DNA from: Cyclobacteriaceae bacterium
GTDB lineage: Bacteria > Bacteroidota > Bacteroidia > Cytophagales > Cyclobacteriaceae
Length of the DNA stretch: 64,000 nucleotides
NCBI GenBank assembly: GCA_027533395.1
Contig: JAPZUF010000004.1
Location: forward strand, 124,001 to 188,000
Reading direction: 5' to 3'
Shown here: piece by piece, positions 17,647 through 27,202 of the stretch
How the letters are laid out: each line of letters opens with the position of its first letter
Position numbering within the stretch: position 1 is the stretch's first letter
Translations under genes and position numbers: made by a program
Notes under the pieces: model-generated
The model's database searches: none
What the model was told of the DNA's origin: nothing
What the model saw: the letters and a program-made list of their open reading frames with translations, nothing else

Positions 17647-18678
17647 TTGTACGCTATAGTTGGCACATTTTTGTTTTCCTTGTTTGGTGATCGTAGTGGG
17701 CACGAAACCATCCTTTTCGCTATTTTCGGTGCTATAATCATCGTCTTTTTGGCGCTCGACCTAGGACTTTTTAATAAGAAAGCTCACGTTATTACTACCA
17801 AATCCGCTCTTTATCAATCCATTTTTTGGGTGATTATTGCAACGCTTTTTGGGATTTTTATCTACGCTTACGATGACTCAGGCTCGCAAGGAATGATGGA
17901 GTATTTCTCTGCCTATCTTACGGAATATGCCTTATCTGTAGATAATATCTTCGTAATTCTTTTAATCCTTAAATATTTTCAGGTAAAAGAAGAGTATTAC
18001 CATAAGATATTGTTTTGGGGAATTTTAGGTGCAGTTGTTTTCAGAGCGATTTTCATCTTCGTTGGAGCATTGCTTATTCACGAGTTCCATTGGATTTTAT
18101 ACATATTTGGTGTGTTCTTAATTTATTCTGGAATCAGAATTTATTTCGAAGATGATGATGAAAAAATTGAACCAGAGAAAAACCCCATCCTAAGGCTTTG
18201 TAAAAAATATTTGCCTATGGCAAAAATGGACCATGGCGATCGCTTCATGGTGAAAGAAAATGGTAAAACTGTTTTTACTTCCTTATTTCTTGTTATTGTG
18301 TTAATTGAAACTACTGATTTAATTTTCGCAGTAGATTCAATTCCGGCAGCATTTGCTATCTCTCAAAATGAATTTATCATTTATACATCCAACATATTTG
18401 CTGTGATGGGTTTACGCGCAATGTTCTTCTTGTTATCAGGCGTAATTGATAAATTCTATCTTTTACAAAAAGGATTATCGATCATTCTATTCTTTATTGG
18501 AGCGAAGATGCTTTTGGAAATAGGAAAGGATTATGACTTTATGCCGAAGGTATTAACAGATATGCCACCGTTACTTTCCTTTGCTGTTATTATCATAACG
18601 CTTACGTTATCTATTCTATTCTCGATTATAATTCCGAAGGCAAGAGAAGCAAAAGAAGAAAAAGAACAAGCAGAATAG
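17647..18678 (+). CDS. TerC-family integral membrane protein
   Basis: A roughly 330-343-residue inner-membrane protein with about eight helices. The family core is visible: FLALDLGLFNKKAHVITTKSALYQSIFWV, YALSVDNIFVILLIL (acidic metal-binding residues), ETTDLIFAVDSIPAAFAIS and MGLRAMFFLLSGVIDKF. TerC/Alx proteins are linked to metal-ion homeostasis, especially Mn. No ATG exists near the N-terminus; in-frame TTG codons lie at 17647, 17671 and 17680. I give the longest form, but the third start best fits the usual short N-terminus. A structured leader sits immediately upstream. It converges on the LETM1-related gene with 4 bp between stops. Confidence 0.9.
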   Translation: MYAIVGTFLFSLFGDRSGHETILFAIFGAIIIVFLALDLGLFNKKAHVITTKSALYQSIFWVIIATLFGIFIYAYDDSGSQGMMEYFSAYLTEYALSVDNIFVILLILKYFQVKEEYYHKILFWGILGAVVFRAIFIFVGALLIHEFHWILYIFGVFLIYSGIRIYFEDDDEKIEPEKNPILRLCKKYLPMAKMDHGDRFMVKENGKTVFTSLFLVIVLIETTDLIFAVDSIPAAFAISQNEFIIYTSNIFAVMGLRAMFFLLSGVIDKFYLLQKGLSIILFFIGAKMLLEIGKDYDFMPKVLTDMPPLLSFAVIIITLTLSILFSIIIPKAREAKEEKEQAE

Positions 18679-18682
18679 AGAG

Positions 18683-19936
18683 TTATTTTCCTCCTTCAAA
18701 AACATTTTTAGGCAATACTTTCAAAAGCATGGGTAATGTTAAGAACTTTTGAGGCAAAGAAATAATGACCAAAGTAGGAACAGTCTTCAGCAATTCAATC
18801 AAGTGTTTACGCATTTGTTCTTTCTCAGTTTCTGTTAACTCATTTGTCCTGGATTTATTCAACAACAAACTCAGTTCTTCACTTTCCTGAATTTCTCGTT
18901 GCAATCGACCTTGGTTTTTCTCTGCGATTTTTGCAATACGTTTTAGATAATGGTCACTTACTAATTGATAATCTTGTTTGTTTTGTAAGTATTCTAATTG
19001 CTCCCAATGTTCGAGTACAAAACCTTCAATAGCAATTAAACTGTTTTCTAAATCATCTTCATGAAAACCGAGATATTTACTAAACTGAGAAAGAAAATCT
19101 TCTTCAGCTTTTTCTATTCTTCTGTCGGCCCAAGTTGTAAGAATAGCCATCTCAAGGAAATAACGTTTTAAAATCCACGAGTTTTCTGCCGGCAAATTAA
19201 TTTCATTGATATCAATTCCTTTATTAAAAATTTCATACGCTTCTTTTCTTTTGCTCGAAGACAATTCTGTGCTTTGAATAAAGATTTCCATCAATCTTTT
19301 TTCTTCGTATTCGATGGTATTACTTGCATGTGCTGCTGCTGCCATAACCTTAATCACAGAAAAGCGCAACTCATCGCGTTCGTATCGAAAAAAATCTGCC
19401 ACTACTTTATCGGCATTGGTGTGCATCCATTGTCCAAAGATGAAAACATCCAGAAAAAGTAAACTGTTATGAAAAAAGTGTGCCCAGAAATTGCCTTTTG
19501 TATCTCCTGCTCTATCAATTCTTTTCTCAAGGATTTTTTCTGCTAATTCGAGAGGAGATTTTCTTTTACCGAAAAGTGTTTTTGCCGGAGTTGATAGCTC
19601 CGGAAAAATATTATTGTAGAAATTGCTGATGTTTTGAAGTGTTTTAACAATAGCAGCAGAAAACTCTTCTTCGGTAGCTACTGGTTTTTCTGAGTATAAG
19701 AGCGCGCTAGCAATTAAGCTTTCTGCCAACAAGATTTTCATCTTATCTTTTTCATCAAGTTTTTCGGTTTCTTCAGAGAAACTGTAACCATACATTAAAC
19801 CAGTAGGCTGTAAAATTCGATACAGCGAGTGCTCAGGGTGTGCAGATTTACCTTTTAGTTTATCTGCGTTCTGTTTAAGCAAATCCTGTCTGAACTTCAG
19901 GTAATTTTCTAGCCAGCCTTTTTCTAATTTATTCAT
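18683..19936 (-). CDS. LETM1-related protein (biofilm-associated type)
   Basis: A 417-residue, mainly helical protein. The C-terminus 'TNELTETEKEQMRKHLIELLKTVPTLVIISLPQKFLTLPMLLKVLPKNVF' matches the LETM1-related domain used to name this Bacteroidota family. A TerB-like helical middle region may be present (around 'FRYERDELRFSVIKVMAAAAHASNTIEYEEKRLMEIF'). LETM1 homologues in mitochondria are inner-membrane cation exchangers or ribosome-binding proteins; the bacterial role is unclear. The terminal hydrophobic helix could insert in or lie along the membrane. It stands alone between terC and purE. Confidence 0.75.
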   Translation of the reverse strand: MNKLEKGWLENYLKFRQDLLKQNADKLKGKSAHPEHSLYRILQPTGLMYGYSFSEETEKLDEKDKMKILLAESLIASALLYSEKPVATEEEFSAAIVKTLQNISNFYNNIFPELSTPAKTLFGKRKSPLELAEKILEKRIDRAGDTKGNFWAHFFHNSLLFLDVFIFGQWMHTNADKVVADFFRYERDELRFSVIKVMAAAAHASNTIEYEEKRLMEIFIQSTELSSSKRKEAYEIFNKGIDINEINLPAENSWILKRYFLEMAILTTWADRRIEKAEEDFLSQFSKYLGFHEDDLENSLIAIEGFVLEHWEQLEYLQNKQDYQLVSDHYLKRIAKIAEKNQGRLQREIQESEELSLLLNKSRTNELTETEKEQMRKHLIELLKTVPTLVIISLPQKFLTLPMLLKVLPKNVFEGGK

Positions 19937-19959
19937 GAGGGTTGTTCTGAAGAACTAAG

Positions 19960-20469
19960 TTAAACATTTCTCCAACCTTTTGATTGCAGTTCAGCTGCAT
20001 CTTTCTCAACCTTTAGCTTTAAATCGTTTTTATAATCATCTAGTTTTTTTGCTAATGTTTGGTTAGTTGTTCCTAGAATTTGCGCTGCTAATAATCCAGC
20101 GTTTTTAGCACCATTTAGAGCAACCGTTGCTACAGGCACACCACCAGGCATTTGCAAAATAGAGAGAACAGAATCCCAACCATCAATAGAGTTTGATGAT
20201 TTAACAGGTACACCAATTACGGGTAATGAAGTTAAGCTTGCAACCATTCCGGGTAAATGTGCAGCTCCACCTGCACCAGCAATAATTACTTTTAAACCAC
20301 GTTCGCGCGCACTTGTTGCGTATTCAACCATGCGCAATGGCGTACGATGGGCAGAAACTACAGTTAATTCATAACCAACACCTAATTCGTCTAACGCTTT
20401 GGCCGCTTCTTGCATCACAGTTAAATCAGACTGGCTGCCCATAATAATGCCTACTTCAAAATTTTTCAT
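19960..20469 (-). CDS. purE: 5-(carboxyamino)imidazole ribonucleotide mutase
   Basis: A 169-residue enzyme of purine synthesis that converts N5-CAIR to CAIR. The N-terminal [12 protein letters not shown] motif, the SAHRTP phosphate loop ([15 protein letters not shown]), [25 protein letters not shown] and [11 protein letters not shown] are family signatures. It overlaps purK by 4 bp, which is the usual coupled arrangement for consecutive steps. Confidence 0.97.
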   Translation of the reverse strand: MKNFEVGIIMGSQSDLTVMQEAAKALDELGVGYELTVVSAHRTPLRMVEYATSARERGLKVIIAGAGGAAHLPGMVASLTSLPVIGVPVKSSNSIDGWDSVLSILQMPGGVPVATVALNGAKNAGLLAAQILGTTNQTLAKKLDDYKNDLKLKVEKDAAELQSKGWRNV

Positions 20470-21602
20470 GCTATTACTTTTAAAGTTTCTTTTACAAATT
20501 CTGTTTTCTCTTTTAAGGCTTGCAGATTAATGTCGGTTATGGTAACGTGTCCCATCTTTCTAAAAGGTTTGGTTAGCTTTTTGCCGTATAGGTGAACGTG
20601 AACACCAGGCAAAGCAGTAACTTCATCTAATCCTTTATATTTTGCTGGACCTTCGAAGCCATCTTCGCCCAACAAATTAACCATAGCAGCCGGTAAAACT
20701 GTTGCACCACTGCCTAAAGGTAAACCGAGAATAGCACGTAAGTGTTGCTCGTATTGCGATGTGATATTGGCCTCAATGGTATGATGACCGCTGTTATGTG
20801 GCCTCGGGGCAACTTCATTTACTAATACTTGTCCATCTTTGGTAACAAACATCTCTACAGCTAACAAACCAACTAACTGTAAGGATTTAATTACCTTTTT
20901 GGCAATTCTATCTGCTTCTTGTAAAACACTTCCTGAGAGTTGTGCCGGAGCAAAAAGATATTCAACTAAGTTTTTTTCTGGATGAAAAACCATTTCTACT
21001 GCTGGGTAAGATACAATATCGCCTGCTTCGTTTCTGGCTACGAGAATGGCAATTTCTTTTTCGAAATTGATGAGTTTTTCTAATAAACCGGGAGCATCAA
21101 ATGCTTTTGAAATATCTTCTTTACTTTTTAAAATTTGCACACCGCGCCCATCGTATCCATCTTTTCCTAATTTGTTGACAGCAGGTAGAAACTCCAAGTG
21201 GTTTTGGACATCGTTTTTATTTTCAACTAAAATAAATTCGGCAGTTGGTATTCGGTATTCCTGATAAAATTGTTTTTGTTTTCTTTTATCTTGAATTAAC
21301 TCGATGATGTGTGGTTGTGGAAAAACTTTTACTCCTTGTTGCTCGATGTATTTTAAAGCATCAACATTAACATGCTCAATTTCGATAGTAACAACTTGAT
21401 GTTTTATGCCAAAGTTTTTTACAGTTTCAAAATCTTTAATACTCCCATTTTCAAAACTTTTAAGGAATGAACATGGGGCTTGCGCATCTGAGTCGAGGTA
21501 AGCGACATCGATATTAAAATCTAAAGCAGCTTGATATAACATTCTGCCGAGTTGACCACCTCCTAAAACACCTACTTTTTGAGCCAAAGAATTATCTGCC
21601 AT
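20466..21602 (-). CDS. purK: 5-(carboxyamino)imidazole ribonucleotide synthase
   Basis: This ATP-grasp enzyme makes N5-CAIR from AIR, bicarbonate and ATP, supplying the PurE substrate. The 378-residue protein has the N-terminal [13 protein letters not shown] nucleotide motif, the ATP-grasp core [38 protein letters not shown], and the active-site [18 protein letters not shown] motif. The first ATG at 21602 gives the standard length. A TATTTTTA sequence 18 bp upstream is one base off the -7 box. Confidence 0.97.
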   Translation of the reverse strand: MADNSLAQKVGVLGGGQLGRMLYQAALDFNIDVAYLDSDAQAPCSFLKSFENGSIKDFETVKNFGIKHQVVTIEIEHVNVDALKYIEQQGVKVFPQPHIIELIQDKRKQKQFYQEYRIPTAEFILVENKNDVQNHLEFLPAVNKLGKDGYDGRGVQILKSKEDISKAFDAPGLLEKLINFEKEIAILVARNEAGDIVSYPAVEMVFHPEKNLVEYLFAPAQLSGSVLQEADRIAKKVIKSLQLVGLLAVEMFVTKDGQVLVNEVAPRPHNSGHHTIEANITSQYEQHLRAILGLPLGSGATVLPAAMVNLLGEDGFEGPAKYKGLDEVTALPGVHVHLYGKKLTKPFRKMGHVTITDINLQALKEKTEFVKETLKVIA

Positions 21603-21654
21603 GTGATAAAATTATCCTGTAAAAATAGTTTAATCTTTTCTTACTACAGCAGGC

Positions 21655-23559
21655 TTAATGCAATCTTACCCGGATGATATAATCGCCCATTTCGAGCTGA
21701 TCAACTATATCTTGTCCTTCGATTACTTTTCCAAAAACAGAGTATTTACCTTCCAGATGAGGCGTAGGACTGTGCGTTACAAACCACTGCGTTCCTTCTG
21801 TATCTTTGCCAGCTGATGCCATGCCGATTGCACCAGTTTGGTATCGTCTGTGAGTAAACTCAGAACGTATGGCATAATCTTCACTTCCAAAACCATCGCC
21901 ACGGTTGCAACCTGTTTGCGCAACGAAGTTAGGAACTACACGATGAATGACTTTATCATCAAAGTAAAGTTTTAATGCCAAGTCAACAAAATTACCCACG
22001 CTGCCAGGTGCTTCGTTGGTATAAAGTTCTATTTTAAACTTTCCTTTATTTGTAAATACTGTTGCTTGTTGCACACCAGGCAAAGCTTTAACCAAGTCCC
22101 ACATGATGGGATGAGAATAGGGATTTTTTGGTGTTTGATAAAGTTTGCCTTCCAAGTAGGCCAAAGCTTGTTGAATGCTTTGTAAGCTTTCATTATCTCG
22201 TGGAAGTTTAGCTTCCTTGAGTATGCTTTTTAAAAATGAATAATCTTTTATGATTGTTTTATAGCCGAGCGTTGTGTCGGCAATAGCGGAACCTACAATG
22301 CTCATCAGTGGCACATCTTTTTTCGTAGCAAAATCTTTAAAGTAGATGGCATATAATTGTTTTAAGGAATCTGGAAAGTCTACCAAGTAATGTGTTTCTA
22401 CCAATGCTTGAGCAGCAGCGATTTGTACGGGGTTTTCATAGGAAAACATAATCTCGCGTGCCAAAAATTTATGTTCACTGCTTGTATATGCCAATGCAGC
22501 AAGCAGCATGGCCTTTTGGTAAGGATTAAATGATGCCTTATAAATCTTTTTAATGGATAAAATTGTTTTTGCATCTGGCCTTGTTGCCATAGCTGTTTGA
22601 TAAAGCAAAGCTTGTGTTCTGAAATGCTTAGCTTTTTCAGCATGTTGTAAGACCGAATCTAAAAGTTGAGGAGAATGCATTGCTAACAAAACTTCGGCAG
22701 CGGCAACTTGTACTTGTTTGTTAGTATCGCGCAGTGCAAGCAACAAAGGTTCTGTTTTTTTGTCTGTGGTTTGATTCCGCATAGCCCTTAATGCATTAAT
22801 GCGAACGCGGTAATCTTTGTCTTTGCCAAGTGATTTTAAATGATTGAATGATTCCTCAGATGTTACATTTCTGAAAGCTAAAGCAACGGCCATTCTTATT
22901 TCCGGATTTTTGTGTTGAACGAGTTGAGCTAAATAGTTTTTATCATCCCTTAATTTGATATTTCGCGCTCTGGCTAATGCGTGGGCAGCTATGAGTTTGG
23001 TTTGGTTAGAAGGATGCCGTAACAATTGATATGTCTGGCGAATTGTAAGTGAGTCCGCCAGATTTCTAGTAACAATGTTATACAAGGCATATGCTTTGCC
23101 GATTGCTATTATAGAATCAGAGTCATCCATCTTATAAATAGATTCAAACGAAGTAGCAGGAAAAGTTTTCCCCATGGCTTCAATTAAAAATGACTTTACC
23201 TGATTGTTGCTTTCTTTTTGATATGCATAGAGCAGTGCATTAGCAGAGCCGGGGATTTGTCCTAACGCGAAGGCAGCATTTTTACGTAGTTCAATTATTG
23301 ATTGTTCTGCATCCCAAACTTTTTGTAAAGTAGGAATGGCTAACGTGTCTTGCACAGACGCTAATACATAAGCAGCGCGTGCTTGTAAAACAGTATCAGT
23401 CGATTGCAAATAGTAAATTAAACTGTCTGTTTTTTTTTTATCAGCCAGGTTATGGATGTGAATTAATTCCGGAGATGATGTAAAAATATTGGGGGATTTC
23501 TTTGTACAAGAAGCAATAAACAGCGCAAGTAAAATAGCAGAAATAGTTTTTACTTTCAT
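21655..23559 (-). CDS. Lipoprotein with HEAT-like repeats and C-terminal cyclophilin peptidyl-prolyl isomerase
   Basis: A 634-residue protein. The N-terminus has a lipoprotein signal (TISAILLALFIASCTKK, lipobox IASC). Residues about 50-440 form HEAT-like helical pairs ('ARAAYVLASVQDTLAIPTL', 'RKNAAFALGQIPGSANALL', 'VRINALRAMRNQTTDKKTEPLLLAL'). The C-terminal 160 residues are a cyclophilin: VIHRVVPNFVAQTGC, GAIGMASAGKDTEGTQWFVTHSPTPHLEGKYSVFGKVIEG. The active-site Arg and Gln are present. It probably assists envelope protein folding on a scaffold. Single gene; no obvious operon partner. Confidence 0.88.
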   Translation of the reverse strand: MKVKTISAILLALFIASCTKKSPNIFTSSPELIHIHNLADKKKTDSLIYYLQSTDTVLQARAAYVLASVQDTLAIPTLQKVWDAEQSIIELRKNAAFALGQIPGSANALLYAYQKESNNQVKSFLIEAMGKTFPATSFESIYKMDDSDSIIAIGKAYALYNIVTRNLADSLTIRQTYQLLRHPSNQTKLIAAHALARARNIKLRDDKNYLAQLVQHKNPEIRMAVALAFRNVTSEESFNHLKSLGKDKDYRVRINALRAMRNQTTDKKTEPLLLALRDTNKQVQVAAAEVLLAMHSPQLLDSVLQHAEKAKHFRTQALLYQTAMATRPDAKTILSIKKIYKASFNPYQKAMLLAALAYTSSEHKFLAREIMFSYENPVQIAAAQALVETHYLVDFPDSLKQLYAIYFKDFATKKDVPLMSIVGSAIADTTLGYKTIIKDYSFLKSILKEAKLPRDNESLQSIQQALAYLEGKLYQTPKNPYSHPIMWDLVKALPGVQQATVFTNKGKFKIELYTNEAPGSVGNFVDLALKLYFDDKVIHRVVPNFVAQTGCNRGDGFGSEDYAIRSEFTHRRYQTGAIGMASAGKDTEGTQWFVTHSPTPHLEGKYSVFGKVIEGQDIVDQLEMGDYIIRVRLH

Positions 23560-23584
23560 ATCTTAGAAATTGATTTAAAAAATA

Positions 23585-25705
23585 TCAAGAAAAAATCTGA
23601 AAAACAATAAAGGCTGATACGTATGCTAACGTTGTCATATATGCTAATTGAATCATCGGCCATTTCCAGCCTTTGGTTTCTCTATATACCACAGCGATGG
23701 TGCTCATGCATTGCATAGCAAACGTATAAAACACCAATAAAGATAATCCTACGGCTGGTGTGAAACGTGGTTCTCCAGTTTCAGCATTTATTTCACTTTG
23801 CATTCTGCTTTTGATGGTTTGCTGATCATCAGCATCAACGCTACCAATGCTGTAAATGGTTGCCATTGTACCTACAAATACTTCACGCGCAGCAAAAGAA
23901 GTAAGAAGCGCGATGCCTATTTTCCAATCGTAGCCTAGTGGTTTGATAACGGGCTCAATTGCTTTACCAATTACGCCTGCATACGAATTTTCTAATTTGT
24001 AAGCTGCAATTCGATCTTGTAAGCCTTGTTCTGTTAAACGCATGTTAGCCGTTTCTTGCATTACATATTCTTCAGCTTTTTCTAATTTATCACTTGGGCC
24101 ATAGCTAGCCAAAACCCACAACACAACAGAAATAGCCAGAATGATTTTTCCGGCTTCTAACACAAATGATTTTGTTTTCTCTACAAGGGTTAATCCTACA
24201 TTGCTTGCTTTAGGCAAACGATAAGTAGGCAGTTCCATCATTAAAAAAGATCGCTCTTGTACTCGAATAATTTTTTTCATGATGTAAGCAGAAACTAATG
24301 CTGCAAAAAAACCCAACAAGTACAAACCCATTAATGCCAAGCCCTGCAAATTAAAAAAATAAAGTGCAGTTGTATCTGGAACTATTAATGCAATTAAAAT
24401 AGTAAAGATGGGAATGCGCGCAGAACAACTCATTAAAGGAGTTACCAAAATTGTTATAGTTCTTTCTTTCCAGTTATCAATAGTGCGTGTTGCCATTATA
24501 GCCGGAATAGCACAAGCCATGCCTGATAAAAGCGGAACAACACTTTTTCCATTAAGGCCAAACTTGCGCATGATTTTATCCATCAAAAAAACTACACGTG
24601 CCATGTAGCCACTTTCTTCTAAAATGGAAATGAAAGCAAACAAAATGGCAATCTGCGGAACAAACATTACGATGCCTCCAAGGCCCGGCACAATTCCTTC
24701 TGCCAATAATTTGGTTAATGCTCCATCAGGTAAAGTTGCCGACAACCAATTACCGAAATCAGCAAACAAACCATCAATAAAATCCATGGGATAGGATGCC
24801 CAAGCAAACACAGCTTGAAATACTAAAAACAATACAACAAAAAAGATAAGATAGCCCCACACTTTATGTGTTAAAATGCGATCAAGTTTAAAAGAAGATT
24901 TTTTCCAAGAATCATCTGCGGGTTTTAATGTTGCACTTTGCAATAAGTCTTGGATGTAACTATAGCGCAATATAGTTTCTGCACCTTGAAACTTGCCTGA
25001 ATGTATAGCTGAACGTTGTCTTACCTCATCTAACCATTTTTGGTTTTCTTTGGAAAGAAAGTCTAATGATTTTGGTTGTTGTAAAAACTGATACGCTTCG
25101 TAGTTATTATCTAAACCCAAATGTTGACGAACTACAAGTATAGGTTCGCTTGCTTCTTGTGGAAGTTGATAGATAGTTTGATTTTTTTTGTTGTCGCAAG
25201 TAGCGATTGCTTTTTTTAGTTGCTCAATACCTTCGCCTTTACGTGCATTGATGGGAATAACATCAACACCTAGTTTTTGAGATAACTTAATAAAATCATA
25301 ACTGATGCCCGCCTTAGCCGCTAAGTCCATCATGTTGATGGCCAACACTGTTGGCAAACCCAAATCAATAATCTGTGTGAGTAACAACAAGCCTCGCTTC
25401 ATGTTGGTTGCATCTACCACTACCACAATTTTTTGAGGAGATGTTGGTTCGTTATGGTTCAATAAAACTTCGGCAACAATTTGCTCATCTAAACTTCTGG
25501 GATAAATACTATAGATGCCGGGTAAGTCTATAATTTCTGTATTGCCCAAGCCATCAATTTGACTGAATCCAGATTTTTTTTCGACTGTAACACCAGGAAA
25601 ATTGCCAACCTTTTGGTTTAAACCGGTTAAATGATTGAATAGAGATGATTTACCTGAATTAGGATTGCCCACTAAGGCAATAATCGGTTTATGGGAGGTG
25701 GCCAT
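23585..25705 (-). CDS. feoB: Ferrous iron transport protein B
   Basis: A 706-residue GTP-dependent inner-membrane Fe(II) transporter. The N-terminal GTPase has LVGNPNSGKSSLFNHLTG (G1), a switch segment with FPGVTVEKK, DLPGIYS (G3) and AINMMDLA (G4). After a helical linker, transmembrane segments (from about residue 275) include the Gate-domain phrases GGIVMFVPQIAILFAFISILEESGYMARV and GKSVVPLLSGMACAIPAIMATRTI. 'AMQCMSTIAVVYRETKGWKWP' near the C-terminus is also a family feature. It overlaps feoA by one base. Confidence 0.97.
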   Translation of the reverse strand: MATSHKPIIALVGNPNSGKSSLFNHLTGLNQKVGNFPGVTVEKKSGFSQIDGLGNTEIIDLPGIYSIYPRSLDEQIVAEVLLNHNEPTSPQKIVVVVDATNMKRGLLLLTQIIDLGLPTVLAINMMDLAAKAGISYDFIKLSQKLGVDVIPINARKGEGIEQLKKAIATCDNKKNQTIYQLPQEASEPILVVRQHLGLDNNYEAYQFLQQPKSLDFLSKENQKWLDEVRQRSAIHSGKFQGAETILRYSYIQDLLQSATLKPADDSWKKSSFKLDRILTHKVWGYLIFFVVLFLVFQAVFAWASYPMDFIDGLFADFGNWLSATLPDGALTKLLAEGIVPGLGGIVMFVPQIAILFAFISILEESGYMARVVFLMDKIMRKFGLNGKSVVPLLSGMACAIPAIMATRTIDNWKERTITILVTPLMSCSARIPIFTILIALIVPDTTALYFFNLQGLALMGLYLLGFFAALVSAYIMKKIIRVQERSFLMMELPTYRLPKASNVGLTLVEKTKSFVLEAGKIILAISVVLWVLASYGPSDKLEKAEEYVMQETANMRLTEQGLQDRIAAYKLENSYAGVIGKAIEPVIKPLGYDWKIGIALLTSFAAREVFVGTMATIYSIGSVDADDQQTIKSRMQSEINAETGEPRFTPAVGLSLLVFYTFAMQCMSTIAVVYRETKGWKWPMIQLAYMTTLAYVSAFIVFQIFS

Positions 25706-25938
25706 TAGTTTAAAATCGAGATGGTGGAGGCTTCGTCAAGCCTTAAGGAGAGTTCGTAACCTAAAACACTGATACAAACAGGATCGCCAAAGGGAGCGGC
25801 AAAATTAAATCGCACCGAAGCACCTGGCAAACAACCCATTTCCATGAGTTTGGTAGCCAAAAAATCATCCGTAAAACCGGCAATAATACCCATTTCACCT
25901 GGTTTCATGGAAGCTACGCTTTTTGCTGTTTGACTCAT
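25705..25938 (-). CDS. feoA: Ferrous iron transport protein A
   Basis: A 77-residue SH3-like protein with 'VASMKPGEMGIIAGFTDDFLATKLMEMGCLPGASVRF' and 'PVCISVLGYELSLRLDEASTISI', matching FeoA. It works with FeoB in ferrous iron uptake. A consensus promoter lies 29-59 bp upstream. Its stop shares a base with the feoB start, so translation is probably coupled. Confidence 0.96.
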   Translation of the reverse strand: MSQTAKSVASMKPGEMGIIAGFTDDFLATKLMEMGCLPGASVRFNFAAPFGDPVCISVLGYELSLRLDEASTISILN

Positions 25939-25966
25939 TTGTAATTTAGATTAAATTTAAACAAGG

Positions 25967-25997
25967 CAAATATAGACTAGGTTCAACAGTTGTACAA
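25967..25997 (-). promoter_or_regulatory. feoAB promoter
   Basis: On the minus strand TTG (complement of 25995-25997) is followed after 20 bp by TATATTTG (25967-25974), an exact match to the Bacteroidota -33/-7 arrangement. The -7 box ends 28 bp before the feoA ATG. I do not see a clear Fur-type palindrome by eye. Confidence 0.65.
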
Positions 25998-26176
25998 TGA
26001 TTTTAGATAAGGATAAAGAAATAGATAAAGGGAAAGATTTTGCTCATGAAAAGCAAGTTGAAGAGCAAGCGTTCGAAGGCAATGAAAAGCCTAAAAAGAA
26101 TGATGAGCAGGAAGAAGAGAACCCTTATGGTGGTTTACCAAACCGAAACCTTAAAAAGAATTTAGGCTGTGGTTGA
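25997..26176 (+). CDS. Small, highly charged protein ending LGCG, unassigned
   Basis: A 59-residue reading frame begins with ATG 25997 and ends with TGA 26176. The composition is very Lys/Glu/Asp-rich (for example KDKEIDKGKDFAHEK and KPKKNDEQEEE), followed by a C-terminus NPYGGLPNRNLKKNLGCG with a single Cys two residues from the end. It is divergent from feoA (58 bp apart) and its stop is 4 bp from the stop of the oxygenase gene. Its codon bias is like the neighbours and no competing frame exists. I do not assign a function; the Cys-containing tail invites a metal or thiol role, by inference only. No promoter is clear. Confidence 0.6.
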   Translation: MILDKDKEIDKGKDFAHEKQVEEQAFEGNEKPKKNDEQEEENPYGGLPNRNLKKNLGCG

Positions 26177-26179
26177 TTT

Positions 26180-27202
26180 CTATTTTTGAAAAATGTTTTT
26201 CAAACGTAAATGGTCTTGCATCATTACTTCGTAAGAATCGCCTTTAAAAAAGTTTTTGTTTTTAAACTCTGTGATGGCATTAACGCCCTTCACCAATTCA
26301 TCCTTTAAAAAATCATCGGTCAATCCTAAAATTTTTGAAACGCTCGGCCCAACCCAATACTTGATTTGCGCTTCTACTAAATATGCAGCAACAGGGGGAA
26401 AATAATTTTGATAATGTTTGATTAAATCTTGTGTTAAACTAATGGCTTCAGCAGAAGGTTTAAAATGTCTTTTCCGAATGGCTTCTTCTAACTGAGCTGC
26501 CTCTTCAATATTTTGGGGCAGCAGATTTTCATTTATATGTAACTGATAACCGATATAACGCCAAACGTATAATAGATCTTCAGCTTCAGTATCGCTGATT
26601 GGGTAGCCAGAAATTTTTAAACCTCGAATGATCATGTAACTGAAAGCAAGGTTTGTTCCTGCCATGTCTTCTTGGTTAACAGGTACACCATCTTCATCCT
26701 TCCAATTTTTGGAGATATGATAGCGCACCAAAGCATGAATGAGTCTGGTTTTGTTGATGAGAAAATGTCCGTTACCATTCTCTTGCAAACTATTTTTGGT
26801 TAAGACACCAATGATGAAGGCAGCTGTATCTACCAATCTTTTGCCTGTGGCTTGTTTAATTTTTGCTGTTGCTACTAATGCTTTATTACCCGGACTTGCT
26901 GCGTAACAATAAGGCAAAGATAACGCGCCAAGCAAAGTCATGATGGGCATGGCGAAGGTGTGAAAAACTTGTTGTCCTTTCAGCAGTCTTTCTTCATCTA
27001 ACCAAATAGGTTTTACTTTTTTGCTTCGCAAAAAGTTTTCTAATTCTTCATTACTTATGCTTTGGTTATCAAATTGTTCTATTGACAATGCACTGAATAA
27101 ATCATTTTGTGCATTTGCTTTAAACAATTGTTTTATCAAATTATCAGCAGCAAGATCGCCAATCGTTCTCCATGTATCTAAATCTTTCCAATTTGTTTGC
27201 AT
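26180..27202 (-). CDS. Oxygenase MpaB-family (DUF2236) protein
   Basis: A 340-residue, largely helical protein with DUF2236 markers: 'ALSLPYCYAASPGNKALVATAKI', 'KRLVDTAAFIIGV', the conserved 'IHALVRYHISKNW', 'QEDMAGTNLAFSYMIIRGL' and 'VWRYIGYQLHI'. The family includes haem-b-containing oxygenases such as latex-clearing-type proteins and MpaB; substrate here is unknown. It is convergent with the 59-aa gene. A TAGATTTG sequence lies immediately before the ATG on the minus strand, too close to be an ordinary promoter for this start. Confidence 0.75.
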   Translation of the reverse strand: MQTNWKDLDTWRTIGDLAADNLIKQLFKANAQNDLFSALSIEQFDNQSISNEELENFLRSKKVKPIWLDEERLLKGQQVFHTFAMPIMTLLGALSLPYCYAASPGNKALVATAKIKQATGKRLVDTAAFIIGVLTKNSLQENGNGHFLINKTRLIHALVRYHISKNWKDEDGVPVNQEDMAGTNLAFSYMIIRGLKISGYPISDTEAEDLLYVWRYIGYQLHINENLLPQNIEEAAQLEEAIRKRHFKPSAEAISLTQDLIKHYQNYFPPVAAYLVEAQIKYWVGPSVSKILGLTDDFLKDELVKGVNAITEFKNKNFFKGDSYEVMMQDHLRLKNIFQK

